A stretch of DNA of 64,000 nucleotides, taken from assembly GCF_000758605.1 (NCBI RefSeq), contig NZ_CP009282.1:3596001-3660000 (forward strand). The letters run 5' to 3'. Source of the DNA: Paenibacillus sp. FSL R5-0912 (GTDB taxonomy: Bacteria; Bacillota; Bacilli; Paenibacillales; Paenibacillaceae). The translations under genes were made by a program, and so were the position numbers. Below are positions 26,521-35,977 of this stretch, piece after piece. The notes below the pieces were generated by a model. It saw nothing but the letters and a program-made list of their open reading frames with translations, ran no database searches and had not been told where the DNA came from. Each line of letters starts with the position of its first letter. Within the stretch, counting starts at the first letter, position 1.

Positions 26521-26560
26521 GCGCAGTCCTGGGCAAAGGCCTTGGGACTGCGCTTTTTTT
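26521..26560 (+). terminator. Intrinsic terminator
   Basis: GCGCAGTCC pairs with GGGACTGCGC around a GC-rich inner hairpin and is followed by seven T residues. Confidence 0.9.
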
Positions 26561-26645
26561 CTGATTAGCTATGTCTGGCAGGAATATGCGATAATAGTAG
26601 TCATTGTCTTCATGGCAATCAATGCAGTGATGAAAGAGGTGCTTC

Positions 26646-26897
26646 ATGGAAGAGAAGGAATTGGTCTATGCCATACTTAAGCGGATTGAATTGGGCAAGC
26701 CGGTCGGTCAGGATGAAATGGGGCTGGAGGCCGCAGAGTATGCCGATATTATGGAGGAGCTTGTGGACAGCCGGATGGTGGATAATGTGAGCTTCCTGAG
26801 AGCCGGCAATGGCACTGTAACTGTCCGGACTGCCGGAATGAAGCTGACCCGCCGCGGCCATGATTTTATTCTACTGAAAGAATCGGGCAGAATTTGA
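26646..26897 (+). CDS. YjcQ-like small winged-helix protein
   Basis: 83 residues matching the YjcQ pattern: ELVYAILKRIELGKPVG at the start and MKLTRRGHDFILLKESGRI at the end, a wing and terminal helix. Proteins of this kind occur in prophages and bacilli with no known function. AGAGGTG precedes the ATG. Confidence 0.7.
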   Translation: MEEKELVYAILKRIELGKPVGQDEMGLEAAEYADIMEELVDSRMVDNVSFLRAGNGTVTVRTAGMKLTRRGHDFILLKESGRI

Positions 26898-26949
26898 ATT
26901 TACGCTGACTGAGATACAGAATTTGATGTTTCAGCACAAGGGGGCTTGT

Positions 26950-27414
26950 ATGGATATCAGAAAATTGCTGACCGGCGAATTGCCGCCGATGGATTTGCTG
27001 CTGTCCGCAGATCCGTCCGAATCATTGGTGAAGGACTACCTCAAAAGAGGCGACTGCTATATTGCCGTCCAGGATGAGGAGGTATTGGGTGTGTATGTGC
27101 TGCTGCCTACCCGGCCGGATACAGCCGAGCTGGTGAATGTGGCGGTTGCTGAAGAGCATCAGGGTCAAGGGATCGGCAAGATGTTGGTGCAGCGCGCCAT
27201 TGAGACGGCGAGGCAAACGGGCTATACAACTATTGAACTGGGAACGGGGAATTCAAGCGTGGTGCAGCTGGCGTTATATCAAAAATGCGGCTTTCGGATC
27301 GTTGGCGTAGATTTTGATTTTTTCACCAGACATTACGCGGAGATTATATACGAAAATGGCATACATTGCAGGGATATGGTGCGGTTATCACAGGACTTGA
27401 ATGGCGGGAAATAA
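26950..27414 (+). CDS. GNAT family N-acetyltransferase
   Basis: 154 residues with the acetyl-CoA loop VAEEHQGQGIGKMLVQRAI (about residues 70-90) and the later strand ELGTGNSSVVQLALYQKCGF. Substrate unknown. AAGGGGG before the ATG at 26950 decides the start over a codon at 26923. Confidence 0.9.
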   Translation: MDIRKLLTGELPPMDLLLSADPSESLVKDYLKRGDCYIAVQDEEVLGVYVLLPTRPDTAELVNVAVAEEHQGQGIGKMLVQRAIETARQTGYTTIELGTGNSSVVQLALYQKCGFRIVGVDFDFFTRHYAEIIYENGIHCRDMVRLSQDLNGGK

Positions 27415-27490
27415 ATTTGGGATTATGTAACTATCTGCCAAATGCTCCGTATAAACAAAAGGATGTGAGTATTGAAGGGAGTTGTAATCA

Positions 27491-29218
27491 ATGAGAAGAC
27501 CCAAACGATTCTTGTTGTCCATGCTGGCCTGCTCTCTGCTGTTATCAGCGGGATTTGTCACACCGCGGGTAGCGCAGGCAGCGGATAACAAAGTAACTCT
27601 GAGTGTGAACGGTGAAGTATTGAAGTTCCCCGTAGCCGAGGCGCCATATCTGGAGGGTACAATGATCATGGTGCCTGTCCGTCAGGCAGGGGAAGCTTTG
27701 GGGTTTGAGACGGCTTACATAAAAGAGAGCTCCAGTCTGCAAATCAAGCTCAGCGGTACAGAGCTCTTGATGAAGCTGGAAGGCGGTCAGTTTATCTTAA
27801 ATGGAAAGGATACACTTACCATTGAAGGTGCAGCTGTTCTGAAGAACAATCGAATTTATGTACCGTTGCCGCTACTGGACGAGATCGGCTATATTACTAA
27901 GCCCGGTCCGGGCTCTGGCCAGGCAGAAATAAGCACACCGCAGAATTACACCGAGTCAGTAATGAAGCTGCTTGCTTCCGGCCAGTATGAAGCATTATCA
28001 GACCGGTTCTTCAGCACAGAGGTGAGGAAAAACTTGTCGAGTCTTAAACTTCAACAGGTCTGGGAGAGCTTTACTGCTGCTTATGGAGAGTATGGTAAGG
28101 TCGATTCGCTGAAAAGCAGCCGTGACAATGGGCGGTATTCTCTGTCCGGTATCGCTGTATTTGCACATGGAAAGCTCACGGTGAAGTTTACAGTCAACAG
28201 CAGCGGCCAGATTCAGGGGCTGTGGTTTACTCCGTACGAAGATCCGCAAGCAGCGCCGGAGCTGGCTCTGCCGGCAGGTGTTACCGAAGAAGCAGTTACA
28301 GTAGGAGCAGGGACCTCACATCCGCTTAAGGGCATTCTGACTCTCCCCAAAGCAACCGGGAAGCCTTTGCCTTCTGTAGTACTGGTGCACGGTTCAGGTA
28401 TTTCTGATCTTAATGAAGCAGCATATGCGTACAAGCCCTTCCGTGATATAGCGTATGGTCTTGCAGAACAGGGAATTGCAGTTCTGCGTTATGACAAGCG
28501 GGGCTACAGCTATCCGCAGGAATTCATGGGAAGTGCCGCCGCATCGGTTACCGTTAAGGAAGAAACGGTTGAAGATGCCATTGCAGCGGCAGCTCTGCTT
28601 AAGCAGGACAAGCGTATGGATGCTGTGCAGGTATATCTTGCCGGGCACAGCCTGGGCGGGATGCTGGGCCCGAGAATTGATGCGGATGGCGGCAACTTCG
28701 CCGGGTTAATCCTGCTTGCCGGCTCACCGCGAAGCTTGTGGGAGATTATCTACGACCAGAATATGAGAGTGATCTCCAGGCTGGATGATGCTATTCCTGC
28801 TAAGGCAGAAGCCGCTGCCGGCGTGAATGCGGAGCTGGCCAAAGCCAAGGCGCTGTCGGCACTGACAGAAGAGCAGGCCAAAGCTGCTCCGGCTGTGTTT
28901 GGTGCAGCGGCGTATTACTTCAAGGAAATGGATCAGCACAGTACCGCCGAGCTGGGCCGGAAGCTTACGAAACCTGTGCTTGTGTTGCAGGGAAGCGATG
29001 ATTTCCAGGTCTATGCGGACGTGGATTATCCGCTCTGGAAGGATGTTCTGAAGAATAATAGCTTGGCAGAGTTCAAGCTGTATCCGGGCCTGAATCATTT
29101 CTTCGTTGATTATGACGGAGCGGGGGCAGGAACACCGGATGAATACAATGTCCCCGGTATGGTCGATGCCCAGGTGATTAAAGATATGGGGCGATGGATT
29201 TTGAAGCAGAGCAGGTAG
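27491..29218 (+). CDS. Secreted alpha/beta hydrolase with copper-amine-oxidase-type N domain
   Basis: 575 residues. Signal peptide (about 1-30, cleavage after VAQA), then a copper amine oxidase N-terminal-like domain (about 35-145: GTMIMVPVRQAGEALGFE, NNRIYVPLPLLDEIGY), a DUF3887-like domain (about 152-245) and an alpha/beta hydrolase (about 265-575). Hydrolase motifs: VVLVHGSG, nucleophile elbow AGHSLGG, Asp in GSDDFQ and His in PGLNHFF. It is likely an extracellular esterase/peptidase-like enzyme of unknown substrate; the N domain may attach it to the wall. Confidence 0.92.
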   Translation: MRRPKRFLLSMLACSLLLSAGFVTPRVAQAADNKVTLSVNGEVLKFPVAEAPYLEGTMIMVPVRQAGEALGFETAYIKESSSLQIKLSGTELLMKLEGGQFILNGKDTLTIEGAAVLKNNRIYVPLPLLDEIGYITKPGPGSGQAEISTPQNYTESVMKLLASGQYEALSDRFFSTEVRKNLSSLKLQQVWESFTAAYGEYGKVDSLKSSRDNGRYSLSGIAVFAHGKLTVKFTVNSSGQIQGLWFTPYEDPQAAPELALPAGVTEEAVTVGAGTSHPLKGILTLPKATGKPLPSVVLVHGSGISDLNEAAYAYKPFRDIAYGLAEQGIAVLRYDKRGYSYPQEFMGSAAASVTVKEETVEDAIAAAALLKQDKRMDAVQVYLAGHSLGGMLGPRIDADGGNFAGLILLAGSPRSLWEIIYDQNMRVISRLDDAIPAKAEAAAGVNAELAKAKALSALTEEQAKAAPAVFGAAAYYFKEMDQHSTAELGRKLTKPVLVLQGSDDFQVYADVDYPLWKDVLKNNSLAEFKLYPGLNHFFVDYDGAGAGTPDEYNVPGMVDAQVIKDMGRWILKQSR

Positions 29219-29274
29219 AATAAGAAGCTTGGTTCTGGTACAATCTATTTATTAAGTTTTAAGGAGCGGGATGC

Positions 29275-29592
29275 ATGGATAATGATCTGGCAATGTTGTT
29301 AAGATCCGTCATTCGTGAAGAATTAGAGCCTGTGAATGAGCGCTTGGAACGGATTGAGACTGAACAGACCGGCTTGAAGCAGGAAGTTCAATTAGTGAAG
29401 CAGGATCAACAGACGCTGAAGCAAGATGTGCAAATATTGAAGCAGGATCAGGAATTGATTAAACGTGCGGTATTGGATACGAATGAACGGGTGATCCGGA
29501 TGGAGTCCATTCTGGAGAATCAGCATCGGATCATCGAACTGCTGTCGGCACGCTCGATTGAGCAAGAGGCTCTCATTAAACGAATTAAATAA
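29275..29592 (+). CDS. Small coiled-coil protein
   Basis: 105 residues, almost one continuous coiled coil with near-repeats of LKQ-D-V-Q-L-KQDQ (about residues 33-65). Hydrophilic, no membrane segment. Similar small coiled-coil proteins are common in Paenibacillus and unassigned. AAGGAGCGG precedes the ATG and a terminator follows. Confidence 0.7.
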   Translation: MDNDLAMLLRSVIREELEPVNERLERIETEQTGLKQEVQLVKQDQQTLKQDVQILKQDQELIKRAVLDTNERVIRMESILENQHRIIELLSARSIEQEALIKRIK

Positions 29593-29598
29593 ATTGCT

Positions 29599-29632
29599 TA
29601 GTCCGGCACTGCATGGTGCCGGGCTTTTCTTA
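29599..29632 (+). terminator. Intrinsic terminator
   Basis: AGTCCGGCAC pairs with GGTGCCGGGCT across a five-base loop, followed by TTTTCTT. Confidence 0.85.
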
Positions 29633-29945
29633 TAGGTTTCCCAACACAAAAAATCGAGGCTCCCTTTCGGGAGCCTCTTTCATGGGAGAGGAGAAACCGG
29701 ACGAAGAGCTTATGGGGAAACGTAAGCCTGCTCCGCGGTTGTCTACGACATTTTGCGATGTCGATAGTTACATGATGGCCCGGTTGCCGGACTTTTATAC
29801 ATCCATTCTCCAAAACTTCTGAACTGCGCATTGTGACAAAGTCGGACAATCTTTTTATTTCACGGAATAATTGTGGTACTATAGGCTTGGACTTGTGCCC
29901 TGAAACGGCATAATAAATAGAGACATAAAAGCAGGTGGATGATCG
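29633..29945. other. Gene-free region with second hairpin
   Basis: Holds a strong hairpin GAGGCTCCC/GGGAGCCTC (29656-29679) flanked by A- and T-rich bases on both sides, so it could terminate in either direction. A 46-codon frame from 29682 has no ribosome site and is not called. A possible -10 TACTAT (29877-29882) precedes rsmD. Confidence 0.4.
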
Positions 29946-30554
29946 GTGAGAGTAATATCGGGCACTGCAAAGGGCAGGCCGCTTAAGAGTGTTCCAGGCA
30001 ATGGCACCCGGCCTACAACCGATAAAGTGAAGGAAGCCTTATTCAGTATGATCGGGCCTTATTTTGAAGGCGGAACGGCACTGGATCTGTATGCCGGTAC
30101 CGGAGGGCTTGGGATTGAGGCCTTGAGCAGAGGGATGGAAGCCGCCGTATTTGTGGATATGGAGCAGAAGGCGCTCGACACTGTGCGGGCGAATCTAAAG
30201 GCAGCCAAGGTGGAGTCGCAGGCCGAAGTCTACCGCAATGATGCCGGAAGGGCACTGGCTGCGCTGGAGAAGCGGGGGAGAGCGTTTGATCTTGTTTTTC
30301 TGGACCCACCGTATCGTCTGAAGCACGGGGATGAGCTTATGATGACGATGGCAGCCAAGAATCTGCTGAAGCCTGATGCCGTAATTGTGCTTGAGCATGA
30401 ATCGGGTTATGAATATCCGGAGAATATACCGGGATTCAGCAGGACACGGCAATCCGTATATGGAGAGACTACGATCTCAATCTATCAGTATGAAGCTGCT
30501 CTGCCGGAAGTTGCCGTCAGTGGCGAGGAGGTTAATGATGAGTCTGCAAATTAG
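29946..30554 (+). CDS. rsmD: 16S rRNA (guanine966-N2)-methyltransferase RsmD
   Basis: 202-residue AdoMet-dependent enzyme methylating G966 of 16S rRNA. Start motif GTAKGRPLKSV and RPTTDKVKEALF, AdoMet loop ALDLYAGTGGLGIEALSRG, catalytic LVFLDPPY. GTG start. Its end overlaps coaD by 17 bases; the pair is conserved in Firmicutes (ylbH-coaD). Confidence 0.95.
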   Translation: MRVISGTAKGRPLKSVPGNGTRPTTDKVKEALFSMIGPYFEGGTALDLYAGTGGLGIEALSRGMEAAVFVDMEQKALDTVRANLKAAKVESQAEVYRNDAGRALAALEKRGRAFDLVFLDPPYRLKHGDELMMTMAAKNLLKPDAVIVLEHESGYEYPENIPGFSRTRQSVYGETTISIYQYEAALPEVAVSGEEVNDESAN

Positions 30555-31056
30555 AAAAGAGCGTGTGGCAATCTATCCCGGAACCTTTGATCCGGTAACC
30601 CTGGGACATATGGATATTATTCACCGTGCAGCGAAACAGTTCGACAGGCTGATTGTGGCGGTGCTGAACAATTTAAGCAAGAATCCGTTATTTTCAGTCG
30701 AGGAGCGTACAGAGCTTCTGCGCCAGGCTACAGCGGACATCCCGAATGTAGAGATCGACAGCTTCCGTGATCTGCTCGTTAATTATGTCCGGCAAAAGGA
30801 TGCACAGGTGATTGTACGGGGTATCCGTACGGTCACCGACTTTGAGTATGAGCTGCAGAATGCATCGATTAATCATAATCTGGATCCCGAAGCAGAAACG
30901 ATATTTATGATGACCAATCCGAGATATTCCTATCTTAGCTCAAGTGTGGTTAAGGAAATTGCCCACTTTGGCGGGAACGTCTCGGATTTTGTAACGCCTG
31001 AAGTGGAACAGGCCATGAAGCTTAAGTTCAAACGGATGGATGGCGGCGCCAAGTAA
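30538..31056 (+). CDS. coaD: Phosphopantetheine adenylyltransferase
   Basis: 172 residues; makes dephospho-CoA from 4'-phosphopantetheine and ATP, the penultimate step of CoA synthesis. Motifs: YPGTFDPVTLGHMDII (nucleotidyltransferase TxGH), VRGIRTVTDFEYE and SYLSSSVVKEIA. The ATG at 30538 is six bases after GAGGAGG. Its 3' end overlaps the convergent ylbJ gene by 29 bases. Confidence 0.96.
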   Translation: MSLQIRKERVAIYPGTFDPVTLGHMDIIHRAAKQFDRLIVAVLNNLSKNPLFSVEERTELLRQATADIPNVEIDSFRDLLVNYVRQKDAQVIVRGIRTVTDFEYELQNASINHNLDPEAETIFMMTNPRYSYLSSSVVKEIAHFGGNVSDFVTPEVEQAMKLKFKRMDGGAK

Positions 31057-32281
31057 AAAGCTTTAGAGCTACTGATAAGCTTAGCAGGAGCAGGAGTATT
31101 AGTCCCTGCAGACTAAGAATCTGAGGGAACAAGCCCCATATTCCGGTTGCAGAGCCTAAACCGGTTTCCAGACTGTCTGAACCGGTACTGGTGAAGACCG
31201 GAAGTACAGCGGCGCGGATATTTACGAGCGGCTTCCAGAGCAGTAGGGTTAATGCAAAGGCGGTTAGTCCATGCAATAACCGAACTGCAGCAAACGGGAG
31301 AAAGCGGACATTCGCCGGTTTAAGCAAAGTCAGCGCCTGAAGCTGGGCGCAGATTCCGCTCCAGGCAAGCAGAGCTGACAGCAAAGCGGGACCGAGAAGA
31401 CTGCCGGACAAGAACCCTCCAGGGCTGGCCGAATCTGAGGTTACCGCATGGGCACCTAGGTGAATCTCTAGCACTCCGGCAGCCAGCGGAGACGGGAGCT
31501 GCGGCAGCAGCCTGGTGATGATGTTAATAACTACTGCGAACATGATCATATAGCCGCCTACGATCATCAGATTCTGGACAGCGGCGGATACAGATTCGCC
31601 CAGCACTTTGCCGAAGCCCCGTCCGTCTCTCGCGCGGGCATCCAGTGCCGCCTGATGGATTCGCCCGGGCAAGGATGCTTTTTTGGCGTGCGGGCCGCTG
31701 CCTGGCAGTCTGCTGACAGTGGCGGCGGCCCCGCTACTCTTCCGCGTTCCGCTGAAGAGAGCGGATAGCCATCCGGCGGCAAGGCCTGAGAGCCAGTGAA
31801 TGGCAAGCAGGGCGTATCCGGCTGCCGGACTGTGCAGAAAAGCGGTGCCGACGACTATAAGCAGTGTAACCGGGCTGGCATAATGGACCATGGAGGCCAG
31901 CCGTCCGGCATCCTTGTCCGTGATGTCCCCCTGCTTATGCAGCTGCATCACCGCTCCGGCTCCGGCCGGGAAGCCGGCGGTGATTCCGAGCACAAGCGTC
32001 CAGCCGCCTGCTCCGGGAAGCCGGAACAGGCGTTTCATCAGCGGCTCCAGCAGGACGCCAATGCCATGCACGAACCCTGAAGCGGTCAGCATCTCTGACA
32101 GGATCAGGAATGGCAGCAGTGCCGGGAAGACAAGGGACCACCAGAGCTTCAGTCCCGCAAGGGAAGCCTTAAATGAGGATTCCGGTGCCAAGACGATCGC
32201 TATTGCGAGCAGGATCGCAGCCGCCCCTGATAGGAATGGAGCCGAACCCCGGAAGAACCGCCGTATTGTAAAGTTAATCAT
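31028..32281 (-). CDS. ylbJ: Sporulation integral membrane protein YlbJ (SpoVV)
   Basis: About 417 residues with 8 or more helices and two nucleoside-transporter-gate-like repeats (KLWWSLVFPALLPFLILSEML; LGESVSAAVQNLMIVGGYMI). In B. subtilis this protein (SpoVV) is needed for dipicolinic acid uptake by the developing spore. GC-rich codons and a Ser/Ala-rich insertion (about residues 170-215) distinguish this copy. ATG 32281 is 9 bases after GAGGTG. It is on the minus strand inside the otherwise plus-strand core, as in related genomes. Confidence 0.9.
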   Translation of the reverse strand: MINFTIRRFFRGSAPFLSGAAAILLAIAIVLAPESSFKASLAGLKLWWSLVFPALLPFLILSEMLTASGFVHGIGVLLEPLMKRLFRLPGAGGWTLVLGITAGFPAGAGAVMQLHKQGDITDKDAGRLASMVHYASPVTLLIVVGTAFLHSPAAGYALLAIHWLSGLAAGWLSALFSGTRKSSGAAATVSRLPGSGPHAKKASLPGRIHQAALDARARDGRGFGKVLGESVSAAVQNLMIVGGYMIMFAVVINIITRLLPQLPSPLAAGVLEIHLGAHAVTSDSASPGGFLSGSLLGPALLSALLAWSGICAQLQALTLLKPANVRFLPFAAVRLLHGLTAFALTLLLWKPLVNIRAAVLPVFTSTGSDSLETGLGSATGIWGLFPQILSLQGLILLLLLSLSVALKLFTWRRHPSV

Positions 32282-32441
32282 TAGTAGCATCACCTCTTCA
32301 TAGCTTAGGACATGGGCAGAGCTTGTTATCAATTTATGCAGGGGAGACAACCATCATGCCACAGCCGGAGAGAAGCTCCCGGCTCCTGGCAGCACATTCC
32401 AATGCCGGGGCTGCATGCCGCGGGAAAGAAGGGGAAGAGAC

Positions 32442-33482
32442 TTGAGGCAACAGAAACGCCGTGTGGGTATCCGCGCCACAGCCTACTTATTTACATTTGT
32501 GGTCATTCTCTATGTTGCTGTCTTTATGAATACTCCGTATATTGTGTATCAGCCGGGAAGCGCCTCCGAGGTAGCCCCGATGATCAAGGTGGAGAATGCT
32601 GATCCCGCGGAGCAGGGCATGTTCATGATGACTACCGTATCTGCCAGTTATGCCAATGTGGCGCTTCTGGTCGCCTCCGTATTTAACTCGAATGCGGAGG
32701 TTGTCCTGAAAGAGACCCGCCTGCAGGATAAGACGGAGCAGGAATACGCGGCTGAGCAGGTCTTTTATATGAACAGTTCACAGTCTTATGCTGTACAGGC
32801 CGCTTATCATGCTGCCAAAGTGCCGTATGAGGATGTTGTGGATTATTTGTACGTGTTCTCAGTGCCGGACGCAACCAATCAGGGCCAATTTAAGCCGGGC
32901 GACAAGATTATCAGTGTAAAAGGACAGCACGCAGCTGATCCGGCGGCTCTGTCTGCCTTGCTGTCTGCATACAAAATCGGCGATACCGTTGAGGTAGTCC
33001 TGCAGCGTGGAGGCAAGGAAATTTCCGAGCAGGTGAAGCTGGTGGAGGTTAAGGATAAAGAAACCTCGGCCGGACGGCCTGGCTTCGGGGTTGTTATCGG
33101 AGCTGTTCAGAAGGTACAGCCTAAAGAAGAGGGGAAAGGCGTCAGTTTTGTGGATACGAATGTAGGAGGACCTTCCGCAGGATTGATGTTCACCATGGAA
33201 ATCTATAACCGGCTCACTCCGGGAGATTTGACCAAGGGCCACCGGGTAGCGGGTACAGGTACAATTGATGCTGAGGGAAATGTGGGAGCGATCGGCGGAG
33301 TGAAGCATAAGATTGTGGCTGCTGACCGCAAAGGTGCCGAATTCTTCTTCGTTCCAGTCAAAAACTATGAGGAAGCCAAGGCAAAAGCTGACCAGATCGG
33401 CACGGACATGAAGCTGATTCCGGTATCGACTCTGTCTAATGCGCTGAAATATATGGAAGAACAGCCGGTCATCAAATCCTGA
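32442..33482 (+). CDS. ylbL: PDZ-Lon-type membrane protease (SepM/YlbL)
   Basis: About 346 residues: one N-terminal membrane helix (AYLFTFVVILYVAVFM), a PDZ domain (about 110-200; FKPGDKIISVKGQ) and an S16 Lon-type protease domain with Ser in VGGPSAGLMF and Lys in GGVKHKIVAADRKG. Acts on the outer side of the membrane; B. subtilis YlbL degrades the division inhibitor YneA. TTG at 32442 after AAGGGGAAGAG is my preferred start; an ATG at 32415 is the alternative. Convergent and overlapping with tmcAL by 11 bases. Confidence 0.93.
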   Translation: MRQQKRRVGIRATAYLFTFVVILYVAVFMNTPYIVYQPGSASEVAPMIKVENADPAEQGMFMMTTVSASYANVALLVASVFNSNAEVVLKETRLQDKTEQEYAAEQVFYMNSSQSYAVQAAYHAAKVPYEDVVDYLYVFSVPDATNQGQFKPGDKIISVKGQHAADPAALSALLSAYKIGDTVEVVLQRGGKEISEQVKLVEVKDKETSAGRPGFGVVIGAVQKVQPKEEGKGVSFVDTNVGGPSAGLMFTMEIYNRLTPGDLTKGHRVAGTGTIDAEGNVGAIGGVKHKIVAADRKGAEFFFVPVKNYEEAKAKADQIGTDMKLIPVSTLSNALKYMEEQPVIKS

Positions 33483-34710
33483 CCGGCGGCTCCAGATAAT
33501 CGCTGTACAGATCATTTCGTGCGGGATCGGCATAAGCAGCGGCGAACACAGCTGCCGCCTGCAGATCCCGCTCCAGCATAGGATGGGAGAAGCGGGCAGG
33601 GCTTGTGACCACCGGAAGTGCCGCGCGCTGCTTCATTTGCTTCAGCAGCCTGCGGCCGCTCTCCCGGAAGCCAAGAACCCGGATATAACCCGGACCCTGG
33701 GCCAGTGCGGCCGGGGTCATTTCTTCTTTGCTGTGATTCAGCAAGGTATGAAGCAGCAGACGCTGCAGCCGTGTATGGGTGTAACGTCTGCTCTTCAGCT
33801 CCTGCAGAAGACCGGCGACCGTGAACCTGCCGAGCTGGGGAAGGATGCGGAGTATCCGGTTCTCCAGCCCTTCATTCATATCCTGCACCGTTCGCAGCTC
33901 AGCGGCTGAGTGTGTGGAGAGCACGTGGCGCAGCGGAGTCTGGAAGTCCTCGAGCGTAACCGGCCCCCGGCCCGCTGCATGCTCTCTCTCCAGGATGGAC
34001 ACGCTATACTCCGGCATGTATGCCGCCGGAGAGCCGCCTTCCCGCAGCAGCCTGCGGATTGCTGTCGCACTGGCAATGGACGACCCGCCCTGCAGCGGGT
34101 CGTGGAAGCCCGCGCCGGTCCGCGGCACGGTGAAGGGCCTGATCGCGCTGCCGAGCCGCTGCAGCGCGATCAGGTAGTGCAGGCCGAGGCTGTTGTTCGG
34201 CTGCCGCAGCAGCGCCTCGGCATCAAGGGGACTCCCGTTCCCGGCGGGAGTCTCCCCCCAGGCTGCCGCCGCAGCTGCGCTGTATGCGGCGGGGAATCCC
34301 GCACCTTGTGCCATGCGCGCGCGGATCTCGTCCTTAAGCGCGCTGCTCTCCTCGGCCAGGAATCCGGCCAAGGGCAGCAGCGCGCCCAAAGTGCCGGCTT
34401 CGGAGCCAAAGCACAGGCTGTCCACGACGCCGGTAGCCTCCAGCAGGAATACCGCTCCGAAGGCGAACCATTCCGCCGGCTGTACGGCATAAGCCACCGG
34501 CAGCTCAATCACGAGGTCGGCGCCCATATGCAGCGCCATCTCGGTGCGGGCACGCTTGCTGACCGCCGCCGGCTCGCCGCGCTGGGTGAACGGGCCGCTC
34601 ATGATGACGATGGAGCTTTCGGCTCCGGAGATTCTTTTGGCCTCGCTGAAATGGTGGACATGCCCGTTATGTAAAGGGTTATATTCGGCTATAATGCCTA
34701 CAGTGGTCAC
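33472..34710 (-). CDS. tmcAL: tRNA(Met) cytidine acetate ligase TmcAL (YlbM)
   Basis: About 412 residues. This family forms N4-acetylcytidine at the wobble base of elongator tRNA-Met using acetate and ATP. Nucleotidyltransferase start TTVGIIAEYNPLHNGHVHH (HxGH) and IVIMSGPFTQRGEPA, ELPVAYAVQPAEWFA. GTG at 34710 sits exactly before the conserved first strand; the longer upstream frame lacks support. GC-rich Ala/Gly stretches occur in the middle. It is divergent from ylbN. Confidence 0.93.
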   Translation of the reverse strand: MTTVGIIAEYNPLHNGHVHHFSEAKRISGAESSIVIMSGPFTQRGEPAAVSKRARTEMALHMGADLVIELPVAYAVQPAEWFAFGAVFLLEATGVVDSLCFGSEAGTLGALLPLAGFLAEESSALKDEIRARMAQGAGFPAAYSAAAAAAWGETPAGNGSPLDAEALLRQPNNSLGLHYLIALQRLGSAIRPFTVPRTGAGFHDPLQGGSSIASATAIRRLLREGGSPAAYMPEYSVSILEREHAAGRGPVTLEDFQTPLRHVLSTHSAAELRTVQDMNEGLENRILRILPQLGRFTVAGLLQELKSRRYTHTRLQRLLLHTLLNHSKEEMTPAALAQGPGYIRVLGFRESGRRLLKQMKQRAALPVVTSPARFSHPMLERDLQAAAVFAAAYADPARNDLYSDYLEPPVRI

Positions 34711-34857
34711 GTTTGCTTCACGCCCTATTCTGGGATATCTGACGATTCGGGTTCCGGATTCAGACTCATTCCTTCCCGTTTTTTGCAGATTTCTTGCATT
34801 AAACTTATCTATATCATAAATTGTCTCTGTGCCTGAAACAATATAAAGGAAAAATGG

Positions 34858-34887
34858 TTGACAAAGTTCGGTAATAATAGGTATAAT
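34858..34887 (+). promoter_or_regulatory. Sigma-A promoter of ylbN-rpmF
   Basis: Consensus TTGACA (34858-34863) and TATAAT (34882-34887) with an 18-base spacer, 28 bases before the ylbN ATG. Confidence 0.9.
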
Positions 34888-34914
34888 AAATTTTGTTTGT
34901 TTGGAGTGATAACT

Positions 34915-35436
34915 ATGAACATTCACTTTCGCAAATTAGCGAATGCCGACGAGCCCCTGGTCCTCCACGATGTTGTGGATGTCAGTGAGGTTGTCAAAGG
35001 GCGCAAGGATATTCTTGCTGTTGCACCACTCTCAGTAGACCTTAAAGCGCTGCCCGCGGGAACCGATAGTGTGAACGTGGTGGGAACACTGAGTGGAGAA
35101 GTGGACATGTTATGTTCACGTTGTCTCACGGAGGTTAACAGTAAGCTGAACATTCCTTTCGCTGAGACTTTCAAGTGGCTTAAACAGCCAATTCTTCCGG
35201 AAGATGAAGGTGAGGAACTCATTTACATCAAGGATGAGATTGTGGATCTTATCCCCTATGTGGAAGAAAATTTCGTACTGCACTTACCGGATTCGGTATT
35301 GTGCAAGGCAGACTGTCTTGGTCTTTGTCAGAAATGCGGACAGAACTTGAACGAAGGCACCTGCAGTTGCGACAACACAGTGATCGATCCAAGACTCGCT
35401 GGGTTGAAAGGATTCTTTACCAAGCAAGATAACTAA
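34915..35436 (+). CDS. ylbN: DUF177/YceD family protein YlbN
   Basis: 173 residues. The YceD core has LCSRCLTEV (about residues 63-72), and the C-terminal half has CKADCLGLCQKCGQNLN and GTCSC, giving clustered Cys that may bind zinc. The family sits next to rpmF in most Gram-positive bacteria; in plants and bacteria it is linked to 23S rRNA maturation. TTGGAG stands before the ATG at 34915. Co-transcribed with rpmF, 53 bases downstream. Confidence 0.9.
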   Translation: MNIHFRKLANADEPLVLHDVVDVSEVVKGRKDILAVAPLSVDLKALPAGTDSVNVVGTLSGEVDMLCSRCLTEVNSKLNIPFAETFKWLKQPILPEDEGEELIYIKDEIVDLIPYVEENFVLHLPDSVLCKADCLGLCQKCGQNLNEGTCSCDNTVIDPRLAGLKGFFTKQDN

Positions 35437-35489
35437 GAACAAATCCCGGGCTATAACGGGTCAAAACCAAAATCAGGAGGTTGATTAAC

Positions 35490-35663
35490 ATGGCAGTACC
35501 ACAACGCAGAACGTCCAAGACACGCCGTGACAAGCGTCGTACTCACTTTAAACTGGTAGTTCCAGGTATGGTGAAATGTGAACAATGCGGAGAGCTGAAA
35601 CTGGCTCACCACGTATGCAAAGTTTGCGGAACATACAAAGCAAGAGAGATCATCAAACAATAG
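35490..35663 (+). CDS. rpmF: Ribosomal protein L32
   Basis: 57-residue large-subunit protein: [20 protein letters not shown] at the start, then zinc ribbon CEQC and CKVC. The zinc-binding (C+) form is intact. AGGAGG precedes the ATG at 35490. Confidence 0.98.
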   Translation: MAVPQRRTSKTRRDKRRTHFKLVVPGMVKCEQCGELKLAHHVCKVCGTYKAREIIKQ

Positions 35664-35686
35664 TTTGCATATTTGCATATAAGAGT

Positions 35687-35722
35687 AGCACTTCATCTGC
35701 CGGTGAAGTGCTATTTTTTTGG
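35687..35722 (+). terminator. Intrinsic terminator of ylbN-rpmF
   Basis: AGCACTTCA pairs with TGAAGTGCT and is followed by A and seven T residues. Confidence 0.9.
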
Positions 35723-35847
35723 GGATATATGAATTTATATGCTTCACATGATAGTTCATCCTTCTGTTTCCCGTACTGTTTCCCCAAGTCCGCTGCGGGT
35801 TTGCGCCGGTTTTCAAGTCAAAGCTTTATTTTTGCGGCGTCATGCTT

Positions 35848-35875
35848 TATACTACATATTAGTACCTGGTTCTAA
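35848..35875 (+). promoter_or_regulatory. FapR operator with -10 element
   Basis: TTAGTACCTGGTTCTAA (35859-35875) matches the 17-bp FapR operator of bacilli; it lies directly after a -10-like TATACT (35848-35853). FapR bound here would block the fapR-plsX-fab operon until malonyl-CoA rises. Confidence 0.92.
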
Positions 35876-35977
35876 TTGTTAATTAAGAACAGAGAGTTAT
35901 AACTACAAGCGGCCACTCTTGCGGCCGGATGCTTTTCAGTAGAGGCATGTGCCAGGAGGTGAGTCGCCATCGAACGG

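Noticed and set aside
29682..29822. 46-codon frame after the second hairpin
   Set aside because: Begins within a terminator-like hairpin without a ribosome site.
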